DNA from: an uncultured Gammaproteobacteria bacterium
GTDB lineage: Bacteria > Pseudomonadota > Gammaproteobacteria > Steroidobacterales > Woeseiaceae
Direction: 5' to 3'
DNA: 64,000 bases
Assembly (NCBI GenBank): GCA_937899415.1
Contig: CALBPI010000068.1
Location: 28,917-92,916, forward strand
Below are positions 8,668 through 17,374 of the stretch, in pieces. A program made the translations under genes and the position numbers. The first letter of the stretch is position 1; every line of letters starts with the position of its first letter. The notes below the pieces were generated by a model that saw nothing but the letters and a program-made list of their open reading frames with translations, ran no database searches and was not told the origin of the DNA.

Positions 8668-9693
8668 GTGGAAGAACAGAGCAAAAACAAGCACTTGACT
8701 ACCACCACGCATGCGGGCATAGGCCGCATGATGGTGCGTGCGCTGGCTACGTATGGCGTGGATGGCGCGGCCCTGCTTGAAGAGGCGGGCGTCGTTGTGC
8801 CCGAAGGTGGCGCGGCCGACGAGCGCTTGCGTTCGTTGGCCATGCAGCAGGTCTGGCGGCGCGCTGTCGAGGTCACGGACGATGAGGCCTTTGGAATCAC
8901 GTTTGCCGAGCAGCTGCACCCGGCCTCGCTGCTTGGGCTCGGCTTCACGTGTTCGGTGAGCAATACTTTGCGCGATGCTTTCGAGCGGCTTGTGCGGTAC
9001 TACCGCGTGATCGCATCGGCCGGGGAGGTTGTGCTTGAGGATGACGACGACGGGCTGCGGCTTGCCTACCGGATTCCGGGGGCACGCGGCGCGGCAGCGC
9101 CGGCTTCACTCGATGCTGCGCTCGCGCTGTACGTTCAATTGGCGCGATTGACGCAGCCCGGTGAACTGGCGCCTGCGCGCGTCGAGCTGCAGCGCGAAGC
9201 GCCCAACGATGCGACGCGCCTCGACGCGTTCTTCCGTTGTCCCATTCGCTATGACCAGGAAGAAAACGCGCTGATCTTCGACCGCGAGTCGCTGGAGCGG
9301 CCGTTACCCATGGCGAACCCCGATCTTGCGCGCGCCAGCGACCAGGTGATCATCGACTACCTGCGGCGGCACGAAACTGACGACACCCTGGGCCAGGTGC
9401 GCGCGGCCATCATTGACTGGTTGCCCGCGGGCGCGCCGTCACAGGCAGCGATTGCCAAAGCGCTGAATACGAGTTCGCGAACGCTGCAGCGCAAACTGAG
9501 AGCGAGTGGCGTCACGTTCAGCGGTCTGCTTGAAGACGTGCGCTGCGAACTCGCACAACAATACCTGGGCGCGCCGGGTCGCAGCGTCAGCGAGGTGGCC
9601 TACCTGTTAGGCTTCAGCGAGCCCAGCAATTTCTCACGATCATTCAAGCGCTGGACGGGCCAAACCCCCCAAGCGTTTCAAACTGGCGGCTGA
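8668..9693 (+). CDS. AraC-family transcriptional regulator (arabinose-binding-like N-domain)
   Basis: A 341-residue regulator. The N-terminal ~200 residues match the AraC-binding-like domain found in OruR-type regulators (early G-L-G-F-T-C-S-V-S-N-T-L-R-D-A segment). The C-terminal ~80 residues hold two helix-turn-helix motifs: I-A-K-A-L-N-T-S-S-R-T-L-Q-R-K-L and V-A-Y-L-L-G-F-S-E-P-S-N-F-S-R-S-F-K-R-W-T-G, the second being the AraC signature. Start is GTG at 8668; ATG at 8728 is an alternative that would trim the N-terminus by 20 residues. Possible targets are the divergent secreted-protein gene or the downstream protease, 23 bases away; the effector is unknown. Confidence 0.9.
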   Translation: MEEQSKNKHLTTTTHAGIGRMMVRALATYGVDGAALLEEAGVVVPEGGAADERLRSLAMQQVWRRAVEVTDDEAFGITFAEQLHPASLLGLGFTCSVSNTLRDAFERLVRYYRVIASAGEVVLEDDDDGLRLAYRIPGARGAAAPASLDAALALYVQLARLTQPGELAPARVELQREAPNDATRLDAFFRCPIRYDQEENALIFDRESLERPLPMANPDLARASDQVIIDYLRRHETDDTLGQVRAAIIDWLPAGAPSQAAIAKALNTSSRTLQRKLRASGVTFSGLLEDVRCELAQQYLGAPGRSVSEVAYLLGFSEPSNFSRSFKRWTGQTPQAFQTGG

Positions 9694-9716
9694 GCCGCCC
9701 AACTCTGGAGACTCCG

Positions 9717-10742
9717 ATGATGCGGATGTTTGCGGTAGGTGCGACCGTCATGGCCCTGGCACTGACGAACGAGGCCAAGGCCACCGATTTTAGTGAATTG
9801 TTCGAGAAGACAGATCCGGCCGTGGCCGTCATCTACACGACCGAGCGGGTCCCTTCGGCGCAGACGCGATCTGGGGAAGTGGCTTCCGAAGGGCTGGGTT
9901 CGGGTGTGCTCATTGACGACGAGGGCCACGTCATGACCGCGGCACATGTCGTGCAGACCGCCGACTTCATTCTCGTGGAATTCGCCGACGGGCAGAAAAT
10001 GACCGCGGCCGTTGTATCTTCCGATCCACTCAAGGACGTCGCGCTGCTCAAGCTCGACGGTATGCCGAACCGGATCAAGCCCGCGAAGCTCGGCGACTCC
10101 GATAAGGTGCGCATCGGCGACGAGGTCTACGTGATTGGTGCGCCCTATGGCCTGACCCACACGCTCACAATTGGTCACATCTCCGCACGTCACCGGTATG
10201 ACGGGACAATGATGGATGGTGTGCAGGCCGAAGTGTTTCAGACCGATGCCTCGATCAATCAGGGCAATTCAGGCGGGCCCATGTTCAACACGCGTGGCGA
10301 GGTCGTTGGCATTGTGAGCTACATCCGCAGCCAGTCAGGTGGCTCGGAGGGTCTGGGCTTTGCCGTAACTTCGAACGCAAGCTACGAGGCACTGTTCGAG
10401 AGCCGAATGATCTGGTCCGGCATGAGCGGCGTGATGGTCTCGGGTGCGTTGGCCCAGGCGCTCAACGTGCCGCAGGACTATGGGTTTCTTGTGCAGCAGG
10501 TCGCCGCGCGTTCGCCCGCTGAACGGCTTGGTCTCAAGCCCAGTCGCCTGGCAGCCGTCGTGGAAGGTCAGCCCATGCACATCGGCGGCGATATCATTCT
10601 GTCGGTTAACGGCATCCCGATCTCACCAGCGATGCAGCAGTACCGTGGCAAGATTCGCGATATGCAGACAGGTCCGACAGTGCCGCTGCGCATCCTGCGC
10701 GGCGGTGAAGTTATCGAGCTGCAGGCACCCGTCGCGCGTTAG
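9717..10742 (+). CDS. HtrA/DegP-like trypsin-fold serine protease with PDZ domain
   Basis: A 341-residue exported protease for periplasmic quality control or regulated cleavage. A signal peptide covers about 1-22. The trypsin fold carries the full triad: His77 in T-A-A-H-V-V, Asp107 in K-D-V-A-L-L, Ser185 in G-N-S-G-G-P. A single PDZ domain spans about 240-335, with the G-G-D-I-I-L-S-V-N-G carboxylate-loop text. It is shorter than DegP (two PDZ), closer to DegS or MucD-short forms, but has a cleavable signal rather than an anchor. Starts at 9717 or the adjacent ATG at 9720; CTGGAG lies upstream. The stop overlaps the convergent lipoprotein gene by four bases. Confidence 0.9.
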   Translation: MMRMFAVGATVMALALTNEAKATDFSELFEKTDPAVAVIYTTERVPSAQTRSGEVASEGLGSGVLIDDEGHVMTAAHVVQTADFILVEFADGQKMTAAVVSSDPLKDVALLKLDGMPNRIKPAKLGDSDKVRIGDEVYVIGAPYGLTHTLTIGHISARHRYDGTMMDGVQAEVFQTDASINQGNSGGPMFNTRGEVVGIVSYIRSQSGGSEGLGFAVTSNASYEALFESRMIWSGMSGVMVSGALAQALNVPQDYGFLVQQVAARSPAERLGLKPSRLAAVVEGQPMHIGGDIILSVNGIPISPAMQQYRGKIRDMQTGPTVPLRILRGGEVIELQAPVAR

Positions 10743-11197
10743 GGGCAGCGCTGCTTGACGAAATTGCGTCGGTCGCTGCCGTCGGCGCGTGAGATGTCGG
10801 CGAACAGTCGGTCGCCTTCACGCTGGTAGCGAATCCGCTGCGGGTAGTCGTGGGCATCATTGAAGAATACGACGAGGTCGTCGTCTTCGCGTTCAGACGG
10901 AAACGATCCACCGGGCTGGTTTGACGGGTAGGCCGTGAACACCAGAGCGCCGTCATCGCCACGACGAATGCTCATGAGCTCATGAAACACGGTTCGGTTT
11001 TCGACGACGACGCTTGAGAAACCGATGAGCGCTTCGCCATCATCGGACCAGGCCTCGATCTGTTGACCGTCGCTCGATACCCAGCAGCCCGCAAGCCAGG
11101 TGGGCAGGGGCTCTGCTTCGGCCGGCGCCTGCAGCGCGCAGCCTCCAAGCACGAAATTGCAGGCCACCAAGCCTGCCAGTCTGAAGGCGGTCGTCAT
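10739..11197 (-). CDS. Lipoprotein, DUF6265-like
   Basis: A 152-residue predicted lipoprotein. The signal peptide has a lipobox L-G-G-C with the acylated cysteine at residue 20. The mature part begins with W-L-A-G-C-W and continues with E-A-W-S, F-H-E-L-M and a D-Y-P-Q-R-I-R-Y motif, a beta-rich pattern I associate with DUF6265-type proteins of unknown function. The ATG at 11197 has GAGAGGCAAGG upstream; longer in-frame extension is non-coding. Convergent with, and four bases into, the HtrA-like gene. Confidence 0.72.
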   Translation of the reverse strand: MTTAFRLAGLVACNFVLGGCALQAPAEAEPLPTWLAGCWVSSDGQQIEAWSDDGEALIGFSSVVVENRTVFHELMSIRRGDDGALVFTAYPSNQPGGSFPSEREDDDLVVFFNDAHDYPQRIRYQREGDRLFADISRADGSDRRNFVKQRCP

Positions 11198-11325
11198 CCT
11201 TGCCTCTCCCACGACGTGCCAGATGCTGAGCGTGCAATGTGATTCGCGTCGTCGCAAGCCGAGTTTGCCCGCTTCGGGACATCACACCGGTGTTACGTCA
11301 ACACGACAGCGTTTAGGATGCGGGC

Positions 11326-12699
11326 ATGCCTGAGCCAAAACACAACCCGAATCCCAGCAAGATTGTGGACCCGCCGCGTTGGCTGCGCTGGTTCATCAGC
11401 AAGCGCGTGCTGGGTCCCTTCACCAGTGGCAAGGCCATCGAGAAGCGGCGGCGACGCGCGGAGGCCGAGCGGCGCAAGCGTGGCGAGCCACATGTCGTTG
11501 AGTACTTTCACCAGCTTGATGATCCATATTCGCACTTGACCGCACAGGTGCTCGCGACGTTCGCCGAACGCTATGACATCGAGTTACGGTATTACCTGAC
11601 TCGCGCGACCGGCGGTAAGAACCAGCCCGAGCTCGAGAAGCTCGCGGTGTGGGCGCGTCGTGACGCTGCGCTCATTGCACCACATCTCGGGCTCGCGTTT
11701 CCCGAGCAGGCCGGCACTGTTCCGGACACGAACCACGAACACCTAGCCGGCCGGGCTCTGGCCAACAAGAAGGACGCTGCGTTCATCGAACGCGTGGAAG
11801 TCATCTCGCGGGCGCTGTGGTCAGGCGACGAGGCGGCGCTCATTGAGCTTGCCGAGGACGGCGGCAGTGCTGCCGATCTCGATGCGGCGCTGGATCGTGG
11901 TTCCGCGCAGCTCGCAGAGCGGCAACACTACTCGGGCGCGACGTTCTACTACGGTGGTGAATGGTACTGGGGCGTCGATCGGCTCTTTCACCTCGAGGAG
12001 CGGCTGCGGGAATTAGGTGCGTGCAAGAGGCCGGACTTGCCGTTCGTGGCACCGCGTCCTGATGTGGACGTATCTGATCTCGATGCGAGCGCGTTGCGTT
12101 TGGACTTCTACCCATCGCTGAACTCGCCGTATACAGCGATCGTGTTTGACCGAACCATCGCGCTGAAAGATGCGTGCGCGATCGAGTTTCACCACAAGCC
12201 CGTGTTGCCCATGATCATGCGTGGCTTACCGGTGCCTTTGCCAAAGGCGCAGTACCTGCTCTTTGACACCAAACGTGAGGCAGATTTCGAGGGCGTGCCG
12301 TTCGGCAAGGTTGTGATGCCCGTGGGCACGCCTACGCGGCGTGCGTATTCGCTGTTGCCCTGGGCCAAGTCAAAGGGTCGTGATGAAGCGCTTATGAGTG
12401 CGTTACTGAGCCATGCGTTCGCCATGGGCGTCGGTTTGCACAAGACGTCGGGCATGCGTCGTGCTGTCGAGGCAGCGGGGCTCGATTGGGCAGAGGCTCG
12501 CCAGGTCATAGACAGCGATGAATGGAAGCCCGTCGTCGAGCAAAGCCAAAAGGAAATGGTCGATGGATTGGGTTTGTGGGGCGTGCCGTGCTTTCGGGTG
12601 TCCGGGCCCGGTGGCGAATCTGATCTCGCGATCTGGGGGCAGGACCGACTTTGGCTCGTCGCGGCTGAGATCAAGCGCCGCGTGGGAGGCGAGAATTAG
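11326..12699 (+). CDS. Tandem DsbA-fold (HCCA isomerase/GST-kappa-like) protein
   Basis: A 457-residue cytosolic protein made of two DsbA-like thioredoxin folds. The first (about 55-225) starts V-V-E-Y-F-H-Q-L-D-D-P-Y-S-H-L and ends Y-Y-G-G-E-W-Y-W-G-V-D-R-L. The second (about 250-450) starts L-R-L-D-F-Y-P-S-L-N-S-P-Y-T and ends with the cis-proline region W-G-V-P-C-F and W-G-Q-D-R-L. Neither has C-x-x-C at the active site; the D-P-Y-S and S-P-Y-T positions resemble 2-hydroxychromene-2-carboxylate isomerases and kappa-class GSTs, which act with glutathione. The basic N-terminal 50 residues have no match. It stands alone; the substrate is unknown. Confidence 0.8.
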   Translation: MPEPKHNPNPSKIVDPPRWLRWFISKRVLGPFTSGKAIEKRRRRAEAERRKRGEPHVVEYFHQLDDPYSHLTAQVLATFAERYDIELRYYLTRATGGKNQPELEKLAVWARRDAALIAPHLGLAFPEQAGTVPDTNHEHLAGRALANKKDAAFIERVEVISRALWSGDEAALIELAEDGGSAADLDAALDRGSAQLAERQHYSGATFYYGGEWYWGVDRLFHLEERLRELGACKRPDLPFVAPRPDVDVSDLDASALRLDFYPSLNSPYTAIVFDRTIALKDACAIEFHHKPVLPMIMRGLPVPLPKAQYLLFDTKREADFEGVPFGKVVMPVGTPTRRAYSLLPWAKSKGRDEALMSALLSHAFAMGVGLHKTSGMRRAVEAAGLDWAEARQVIDSDEWKPVVEQSQKEMVDGLGLWGVPCFRVSGPGGESDLAIWGQDRLWLVAAEIKRRVGGEN

Positions 12700-12717
12700 G
12701 CCAGTGTGGTCGATGTG

Positions 12718-12959
<242 letters not shown>

Positions 12960-13042
12960 GCGGCGCGAGTCACACATGACCGTGTGGTCGGGACGGCGGA
13001 TACTGAAGAAACTGGCGCTGAAAAGCAACGCCTGGCAGGGGG

Positions 13043-14368
13043 TTAGCGCTTGCGGCGGGGGCGCCTTTTCTTGGGCGTGATAGTCGACTCGGCCTCGCGC
13101 TTGGCCACCTCGGGTGCCAGGATCCGTTGCACGCGAGTTTCGGACAGCGGATCGGCCTCGTCGCGGCGCCGCGCTTTCGCGTTACGGTACTTGAGGCGGT
13201 AGTCGCCGATGACCACGATGTCACTGTGCATGAGCGCCTGCTGGCGCACTTGCCGCGAGTTGACGGACATGCCGTTGGTCGAGTTGACGTCGATCAGGTT
13301 CGCGGCGTCCGGCTTGCAGATGATGATCGCGTGGTGCCGGCTAACCCAGCGCGAGGGCAGCACAATGTCGTTGTGCGGCGCACGGCCGATGAGCACCTTG
13401 CGGCGACGGATCACGTAGCGTTCCAGCAACTGGCCGTTGCAGTTAACGAGAATCTCGCCGTAGGGCGCCTGGTCGTCGCCCAGTGTTTCCGTGCCACCGT
13501 CGTCGAAGGGAATCGCGGACTGCGCGTCGCCCGGAATCCTGCGGATTTCGGTGGCATCTGACGGTTCTTCGAAGGCATCGCCCGTTGGGCTCAGCATGTC
13601 AGCCGGCAGCGGTGCGTGCGCGCCCACGGAATCAGCGACCAGCCGTGTGATACGGCCGGGCAGGCCGCGGCCTGCGTGCCAGAGCACTTCGACTGACTGG
13701 TCGTCGGTTTCTTGCTGGTTCGCTTCCAGCAGCATCCGGATGAGCTGGCGAGACTCGGCTTCTGCCATTATCTCAACCCGCGCCTCGCAGGCGACGCGCT
13801 TGCGGACGGGCTGCATGACCTCTGCGGCGATGATGTGACTCAGCCCATCGCCACCGGCCAGGACCATGCGGTATGTGCTCTGGCGCTGCTGCTTCATGTT
13901 GGCCAGCTCGACGATGAGCCTCAGGATCGGCGGCTTCGCCTCGTCGACGTTATCGAAGGCCAGGATGGGCGGGGTGCCGTGGTCGGTCTGGTGTTGGGCG
14001 ATGACGTGAGTCATGGCCAGAGATTCGGTTTCGTTGGCGTCAGGCAGCGGATAGCCGAAGCGCTCGAGAATGCTCAGAAGCACACCGGCAACAGTCGCAC
14101 CACGGACGTCGATATGCACTGCGACGACATCGCCGTCGTGTTTCTTGGCGATGCGCTGGAGGTGTTCGGAAACGAGCGCTGAGAGTCCGCAGCCCGGGGC
14201 ACCGGTAAGAATCGACAGGCCATGCGGCTGTGCATAGGCAGCCGCAAGGGACTCCAATGCCTGCTCTCTGTTGGCATCAGTCACGAAAGGCACTGGCGCG
14301 AAGCCAGCGAGTGGTTCAGTCGTCGCGGACAAGTAAGGCCCCTCATACTTGCTTTTGTGTCGCGGCAC
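13043..14368 (-). CDS. ExeA-like ATPase fold fused to FHA domain, Walker lysine missing
   Basis: A 441-residue cytosolic protein. The N-terminal ~270 residues resemble the AAA ATPase of ExeA/GspA secretion proteins: P-F-V-T-D-A-N-R-E-Q-A-L near 27-38, a Walker A-like G-A-P-G-C-G-L-S (56-63) and a Walker B-like I-L-A-F-D-N-V-D (135-142). The invariant P-loop lysine is replaced by Leu62, so nucleotide hydrolysis is doubtful. A FHA domain follows (about 315-395) with the core G-R-A-P-H-N-D-I, S-R-H-H-A and D-V-N-S-T-N-G, which binds phosphothreonine peptides. The tail ends in a basic K-K-R-R-P-R-R-K-R. GTG start at 14368, divergent from ccmA. Possibly a phospho-dependent scaffold. Confidence 0.82.
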   Translation of the reverse strand: MPRHKSKYEGPYLSATTEPLAGFAPVPFVTDANREQALESLAAAYAQPHGLSILTGAPGCGLSALVSEHLQRIAKKHDGDVVAVHIDVRGATVAGVLLSILERFGYPLPDANETESLAMTHVIAQHQTDHGTPPILAFDNVDEAKPPILRLIVELANMKQQRQSTYRMVLAGGDGLSHIIAAEVMQPVRKRVACEARVEIMAEAESRQLIRMLLEANQQETDDQSVEVLWHAGRGLPGRITRLVADSVGAHAPLPADMLSPTGDAFEEPSDATEIRRIPGDAQSAIPFDDGGTETLGDDQAPYGEILVNCNGQLLERYVIRRRKVLIGRAPHNDIVLPSRWVSRHHAIIICKPDAANLIDVNSTNGMSVNSRQVRQQALMHSDIVVIGDYRLKYRNAKARRRDEADPLSETRVQRILAPEVAKREAESTITPKKRRPRRKR

Positions 14369-14605
14369 ACTCCAAGCGACCGCGCCTAACTGCTTGTCAT
14401 TGTTAGGGCGATTCGCTGGCCGGCCAGTCTAACTGCGGCACGTCGATGGTGTAAAATGCGTATTAGCTGTTGTGCCATTACGCGCACATATGTCTCACTG
14501 TGACGGGCTTCCCGCAGTCAGTTTCCCGCGTTTGGTAAAGTTGTTTCTCCAAAAATCGCGTAAGCGGTTGTTTCGTAATGCCCATTAGTTTTTCCCGGAC
14601 CCGAC

Positions 14606-15238
14606 TTGGAAACCCCGTTGTTTTCCGCGCATGACCTCGCCGTGTTTCGTGGCGAGCGGTGCCTGATCCAGAGCTTGTCGCTCGAGGTCGCGGCCGGCGA
14701 CATCGTGCACCTCGTGGGCCCCAACGGTTGCGGCAAGACGTCGCTCATGCGGGTCTTCGCAGGCCTGGCCACGCCTGAGCGCGGTGACGTCCAGTGGCGC
14801 GGCGCGCCGATTCACCGGTGCTTGACCGAGTTCCACCAGAACCTGGCCTGGCTCGGGCATGCGGCCGGCCTCAAAGGCGACCTGACGTTGGAAGAAAACA
14901 TCCGCTTCGACAACGCGCTGCGCCGACGTGCAGCGCCGCAGCGGGTGTCCGAGGTGCTGCAACGCCTGGGGCTCGCGAACCGACGCGACGTGGCGGCACG
15001 TGGTTTGTCGGCAGGGCAGCGGCGTCGCCTGGCGCTCGCACGCGTGCTGCTCTCAGATGCTGCCCTTTGGCTGCTCGACGAGCCGTTCACAAATCTCGAC
15101 GATAGTGGCCAAAACCTCGTCAGCGAGCTGTTCCGCGATCATGCGGCGGCCGGCGGTGCCATCGTTTTTGCAGCACATAGCGCTGTCGATATTGAGGGCC
15201 GGACCGTTCGTCGGCTTGCCTGGCAGGGTCATGGCTGA
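14606..15238 (+). CDS. ccmA: Haem exporter ATP-binding protein CcmA
   Basis: The ATPase of the CcmABCD complex, which releases holo-CcmE from CcmC in System I cytochrome c maturation. 210 residues with Walker A G-P-N-G-C-G-K-T (about 37-44), ABC signature L-S-A-G-Q-R-R-R (about 134-141) and Walker B A-L-W-L-L-D-E-P-F-T-N-L-D. The start is a TTG at 14606 without a good ribosome site; no ATG or GTG fits the family N-terminus better. It is the first gene of the ccm operon and its end overlaps ccmB by eight bases. The 237 bases upstream, shared with the divergent FHA gene, must hold the operon promoter, but I cannot pick one convincingly. Confidence 0.95.
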   Translation: METPLFSAHDLAVFRGERCLIQSLSLEVAAGDIVHLVGPNGCGKTSLMRVFAGLATPERGDVQWRGAPIHRCLTEFHQNLAWLGHAAGLKGDLTLEENIRFDNALRRRAAPQRVSEVLQRLGLANRRDVAARGLSAGQRRRLALARVLLSDAALWLLDEPFTNLDDSGQNLVSELFRDHAAAGGAIVFAAHSAVDIEGRTVRRLAWQGHG

Positions 15239-15962
15239 CGGGGCCCCGGACAAGACGCCGGGCACGGTCCGCCTGCGCGAGGCCTCGTTACGGCCCGTCG
15301 GGAGCTTTGGCGCCGTTGTGGCGCGGGAACTGCAACTCGCAGTTCGACGCCCCGCGGACGTGCTCAATCCGCTCTTTTTTTTCTCCGTGGTGGCCACCAT
15401 GTTTCCGCTTGCCGTGAGCCCATTACCCCAGGTGCTTGAGGTGATCGGGCCAGGGATCGTGTGGGTCGCCGCCTTGCTTGCTGCTTTGCTACCGCTCAAC
15501 GGCCTGTTTGGCCAGGATTTCGACGACGGTACGCTCGAGCACTATGTCATGTCGGGCCAGAGTCTTGTGGCCATATGTTTCGCGAAAACTGTGGCCTTGT
15601 GGTTAGTCGCTGCGTTGCCGCTTGTGCTAGCGTCCTCAGTGGTTGCGGAAACCTATCGGTTGCCGCTGGAGGCCCTGCCGGTACTGGTGCTCGCACTGGC
15701 TGTCGGCAGCTTTGCACTGTGTGCGCTGGGTGCTGTAGCGGCCGCGCTCACGGTGGGTGTGCAACGAGCCAGCGCGCTGATCGCGCTGCTCGTGTTGCCA
15801 CTCATGGTGCCCGTGCTGATTTTCGGCACACGAGCGGTGTCACTGGCAGGCGCTGGCGACCCCGTGGCAGGCCCCGTGTACCTGCTGTTGGCCATTGGAC
15901 TGGCCGCAGCGTTGCTGGCGCCCATTGCAGCTGCGGTGGCATTGAGAATCAGCCTCGATTGA
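15231..15962 (+). CDS. ccmB: Haem exporter membrane protein CcmB
   Basis: The membrane subunit of the CcmABCD complex. 243 residues with six hydrophobic segments; after a 20-residue cytosolic start come F-G-A-V-V-A-R-E-L and F-F-F-S-V-V-A-T-M-F-P-L-A, typical of CcmB, and the family text G-Q-D-F-D-D-G-T-L-E. The open frame extends far upstream, but the ATG at 15231 overlaps the ccmA stop by eight bases, fits the family N-terminus and gives a normal length (about 220-245). Confidence 0.95.
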   Translation: MADGAPDKTPGTVRLREASLRPVGSFGAVVARELQLAVRRPADVLNPLFFFSVVATMFPLAVSPLPQVLEVIGPGIVWVAALLAALLPLNGLFGQDFDDGTLEHYVMSGQSLVAICFAKTVALWLVAALPLVLASSVVAETYRLPLEALPVLVLALAVGSFALCALGAVAAALTVGVQRASALIALLVLPLMVPVLIFGTRAVSLAGAGDPVAGPVYLLLAIGLAAALLAPIAAAVALRISLD

Positions 15963-16003
15963 GGCATCCGGAAAGAGACGGATAACGAACGACGCGCAAG
16001 CCT

Positions 16004-16753
16004 ATGTGGAAGTGGTTTCATAAACTCGCATCGCCACCGCATTTCTACCGCCTCGCGGGGCTGTGGGCGCCGTGGTTGATGGGCGCAGCACTTATCCTGA
16101 TAGCGTACAGCCTCTACGCGGGGCTCGTACTCGCCCCGCCCGACTATCAGCAGGGCGACGCGTTTCGGATTATCTACGTGCACGTGCCCTCGGCGTACCT
16201 GTCTCTGATGGCCTACACGATGATGGCCGTGGCCTCGGCCATCGGCCTGGTGTGGCGTATGAAGCTCGCGCATGCCGTGGCCGCGTCAGCAGCGCCCATC
16301 GGTGCCTCATTTACCTTCCTCGCGCTCTTCACGGGCTCGGTTTGGGGGCACCCTATGTGGGGAACCTGGTGGGAGTGGAGCGATCCGAGAATGATGACGG
16401 AGCTGATCCTGCTGTTTCTCTATCTCGGGTATATGGCACTGCGCGCCGCGTTCGAAGATCGCAAGCGCGCCGATCGTGCGGGGGCCGTGCTGGCCATCGT
16501 TGGTGTGGTCAATGTCGTGCTCGTGCATTACTCGGTGGAATGGTGGAGCTCGCTGCACCAGGGTCAGACAGTGATGAATGAAGACGCCACCATGCCCGCC
16601 AGCATGTTGACGCCACTCTTGACGATGATTCTTGCGTTCACGCTATTTTTCGGCGCCGTGATGTTCATGCGTTTGCGGGGCGAAATCTTGCTGCGAGAAA
16701 CGAACGCGCGCTGGGTCCGCCGGATGGTGACCGGGGAGGCCGCGCATGGCTGA
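16004..16753 (+). CDS. ccmC: Haem exporter/haem-handling protein CcmC
   Basis: Presents haem to CcmE at the periplasmic face of the inner membrane. 249 residues, six membrane segments. The tryptophan-rich WWD loop is visible as W-G-T-W-W-E-W-S-D-P-R-M-M-T-E-L, with flanking histidines (H in V-H-V-P-S-A-Y and V-H-Y-S-V-E-W-W) expected to be axial haem ligands. A Ser is inserted between W and D-P-R of the usual W-E-W-D-P-R text. It lies 41 bases after ccmB and overlaps ccmD by eight bases. Confidence 0.96.
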   Translation: MWKWFHKLASPPHFYRLAGLWAPWLMGAALILIAYSLYAGLVLAPPDYQQGDAFRIIYVHVPSAYLSLMAYTMMAVASAIGLVWRMKLAHAVAASAAPIGASFTFLALFTGSVWGHPMWGTWWEWSDPRMMTELILLFLYLGYMALRAAFEDRKRADRAGAVLAIVGVVNVVLVHYSVEWWSSLHQGQTVMNEDATMPASMLTPLLTMILAFTLFFGAVMFMRLRGEILLRETNARWVRRMVTGEAAHG

Positions 16754-16937
16754 GTTTTTCGCCATGGGGGGCTATGCCGGCTACGTCTGGAGCGCCTTCG
16801 GTGTGACCCTGATCGTGCTCGCCGGCAACGGGTGGTTCGCGCGTCGGCGCCACGCCCAGATCATCGCGTCACTGCGCCGCAATGCACAGGTCGAATCGAC
16901 CGAGGCGCAGCCGGGCTTCAAGGAGGTCATGACGTGA
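16746..16937 (+). CDS. ccmD: Haem exporter accessory protein CcmD
   Basis: A 63-residue single-span membrane protein needed for release of holo-CcmE from the CcmABC complex. F-A-M-G-G-Y-A-G-Y-V-W-S-A-F at 5-18 leads into the one helix (about 15-34), followed by a basic R-R-R-H tail, as usual for CcmD. Starts eight bases inside ccmC and overlaps ccmE by four. Confidence 0.93.
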   Translation: MAEFFAMGGYAGYVWSAFGVTLIVLAGNGWFARRRHAQIIASLRRNAQVESTEAQPGFKEVMT

Positions 16938-17371
16938 CGCCCAAGCAACAACGCATGCTGTCCGTTGGCATGCTACTCGTGGGTCTCATCGTCGTGTCTG
17001 CGCTGAGCATTGGTGCGCTGCGCGAGAATACGGGCTTCTACCTGGAGCTTGATGAAGTGGCTGCAGGCGAGTTCCCGACAGACCGGCGATTTCGTGTCGG
17101 CGGTCTGGTCGCGGAGGGCAGCCTCAACCGCGAGCCTGGCAGCCTCGAGCTTCAGTTCACGCTGACCGATACGGCGAATACGCTGCTCGTGTCCTACACG
17201 GGTGTGTTGCCGGACCTGTTTCGTGATGGGCAAGGCATCATTGCCCATGGCCGCATGGGCCCGGACGGCATCTTTGTCGCCGACGAAGTGCTCGCCAAGC
17301 ACGACGAGAACTACATGCCGCCCGAGGTGGCCGACTCGCTCGAGAAACAGGGCTACCAGGCGGCGGAGTAA
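16934..17371 (+). CDS. ccmE: Periplasmic haem chaperone CcmE
   Basis: Carries haem covalently from CcmC to CcmF in the periplasm. 145 residues: one N-terminal anchor (about 9-29), then an OB-fold beta barrel. The haem-attachment histidine is His123 in V-L-A-K-H-D-E-N-Y, with the conserved Tyr127 and P-P-E-V following. The GTG start at 16934 overlaps the ccmD stop in a GTGA junction with AGGAGG upstream (16920-16925); the frame is open further upstream, but that part overlaps ccmD and does not fit the family. Confidence 0.96.
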   Translation: MTPKQQRMLSVGMLLVGLIVVSALSIGALRENTGFYLELDEVAAGEFPTDRRFRVGGLVAEGSLNREPGSLELQFTLTDTANTLLVSYTGVLPDLFRDGQGIIAHGRMGPDGIFVADEVLAKHDENYMPPEVADSLEKQGYQAAE

Positions 17372-17374
17372 CTC

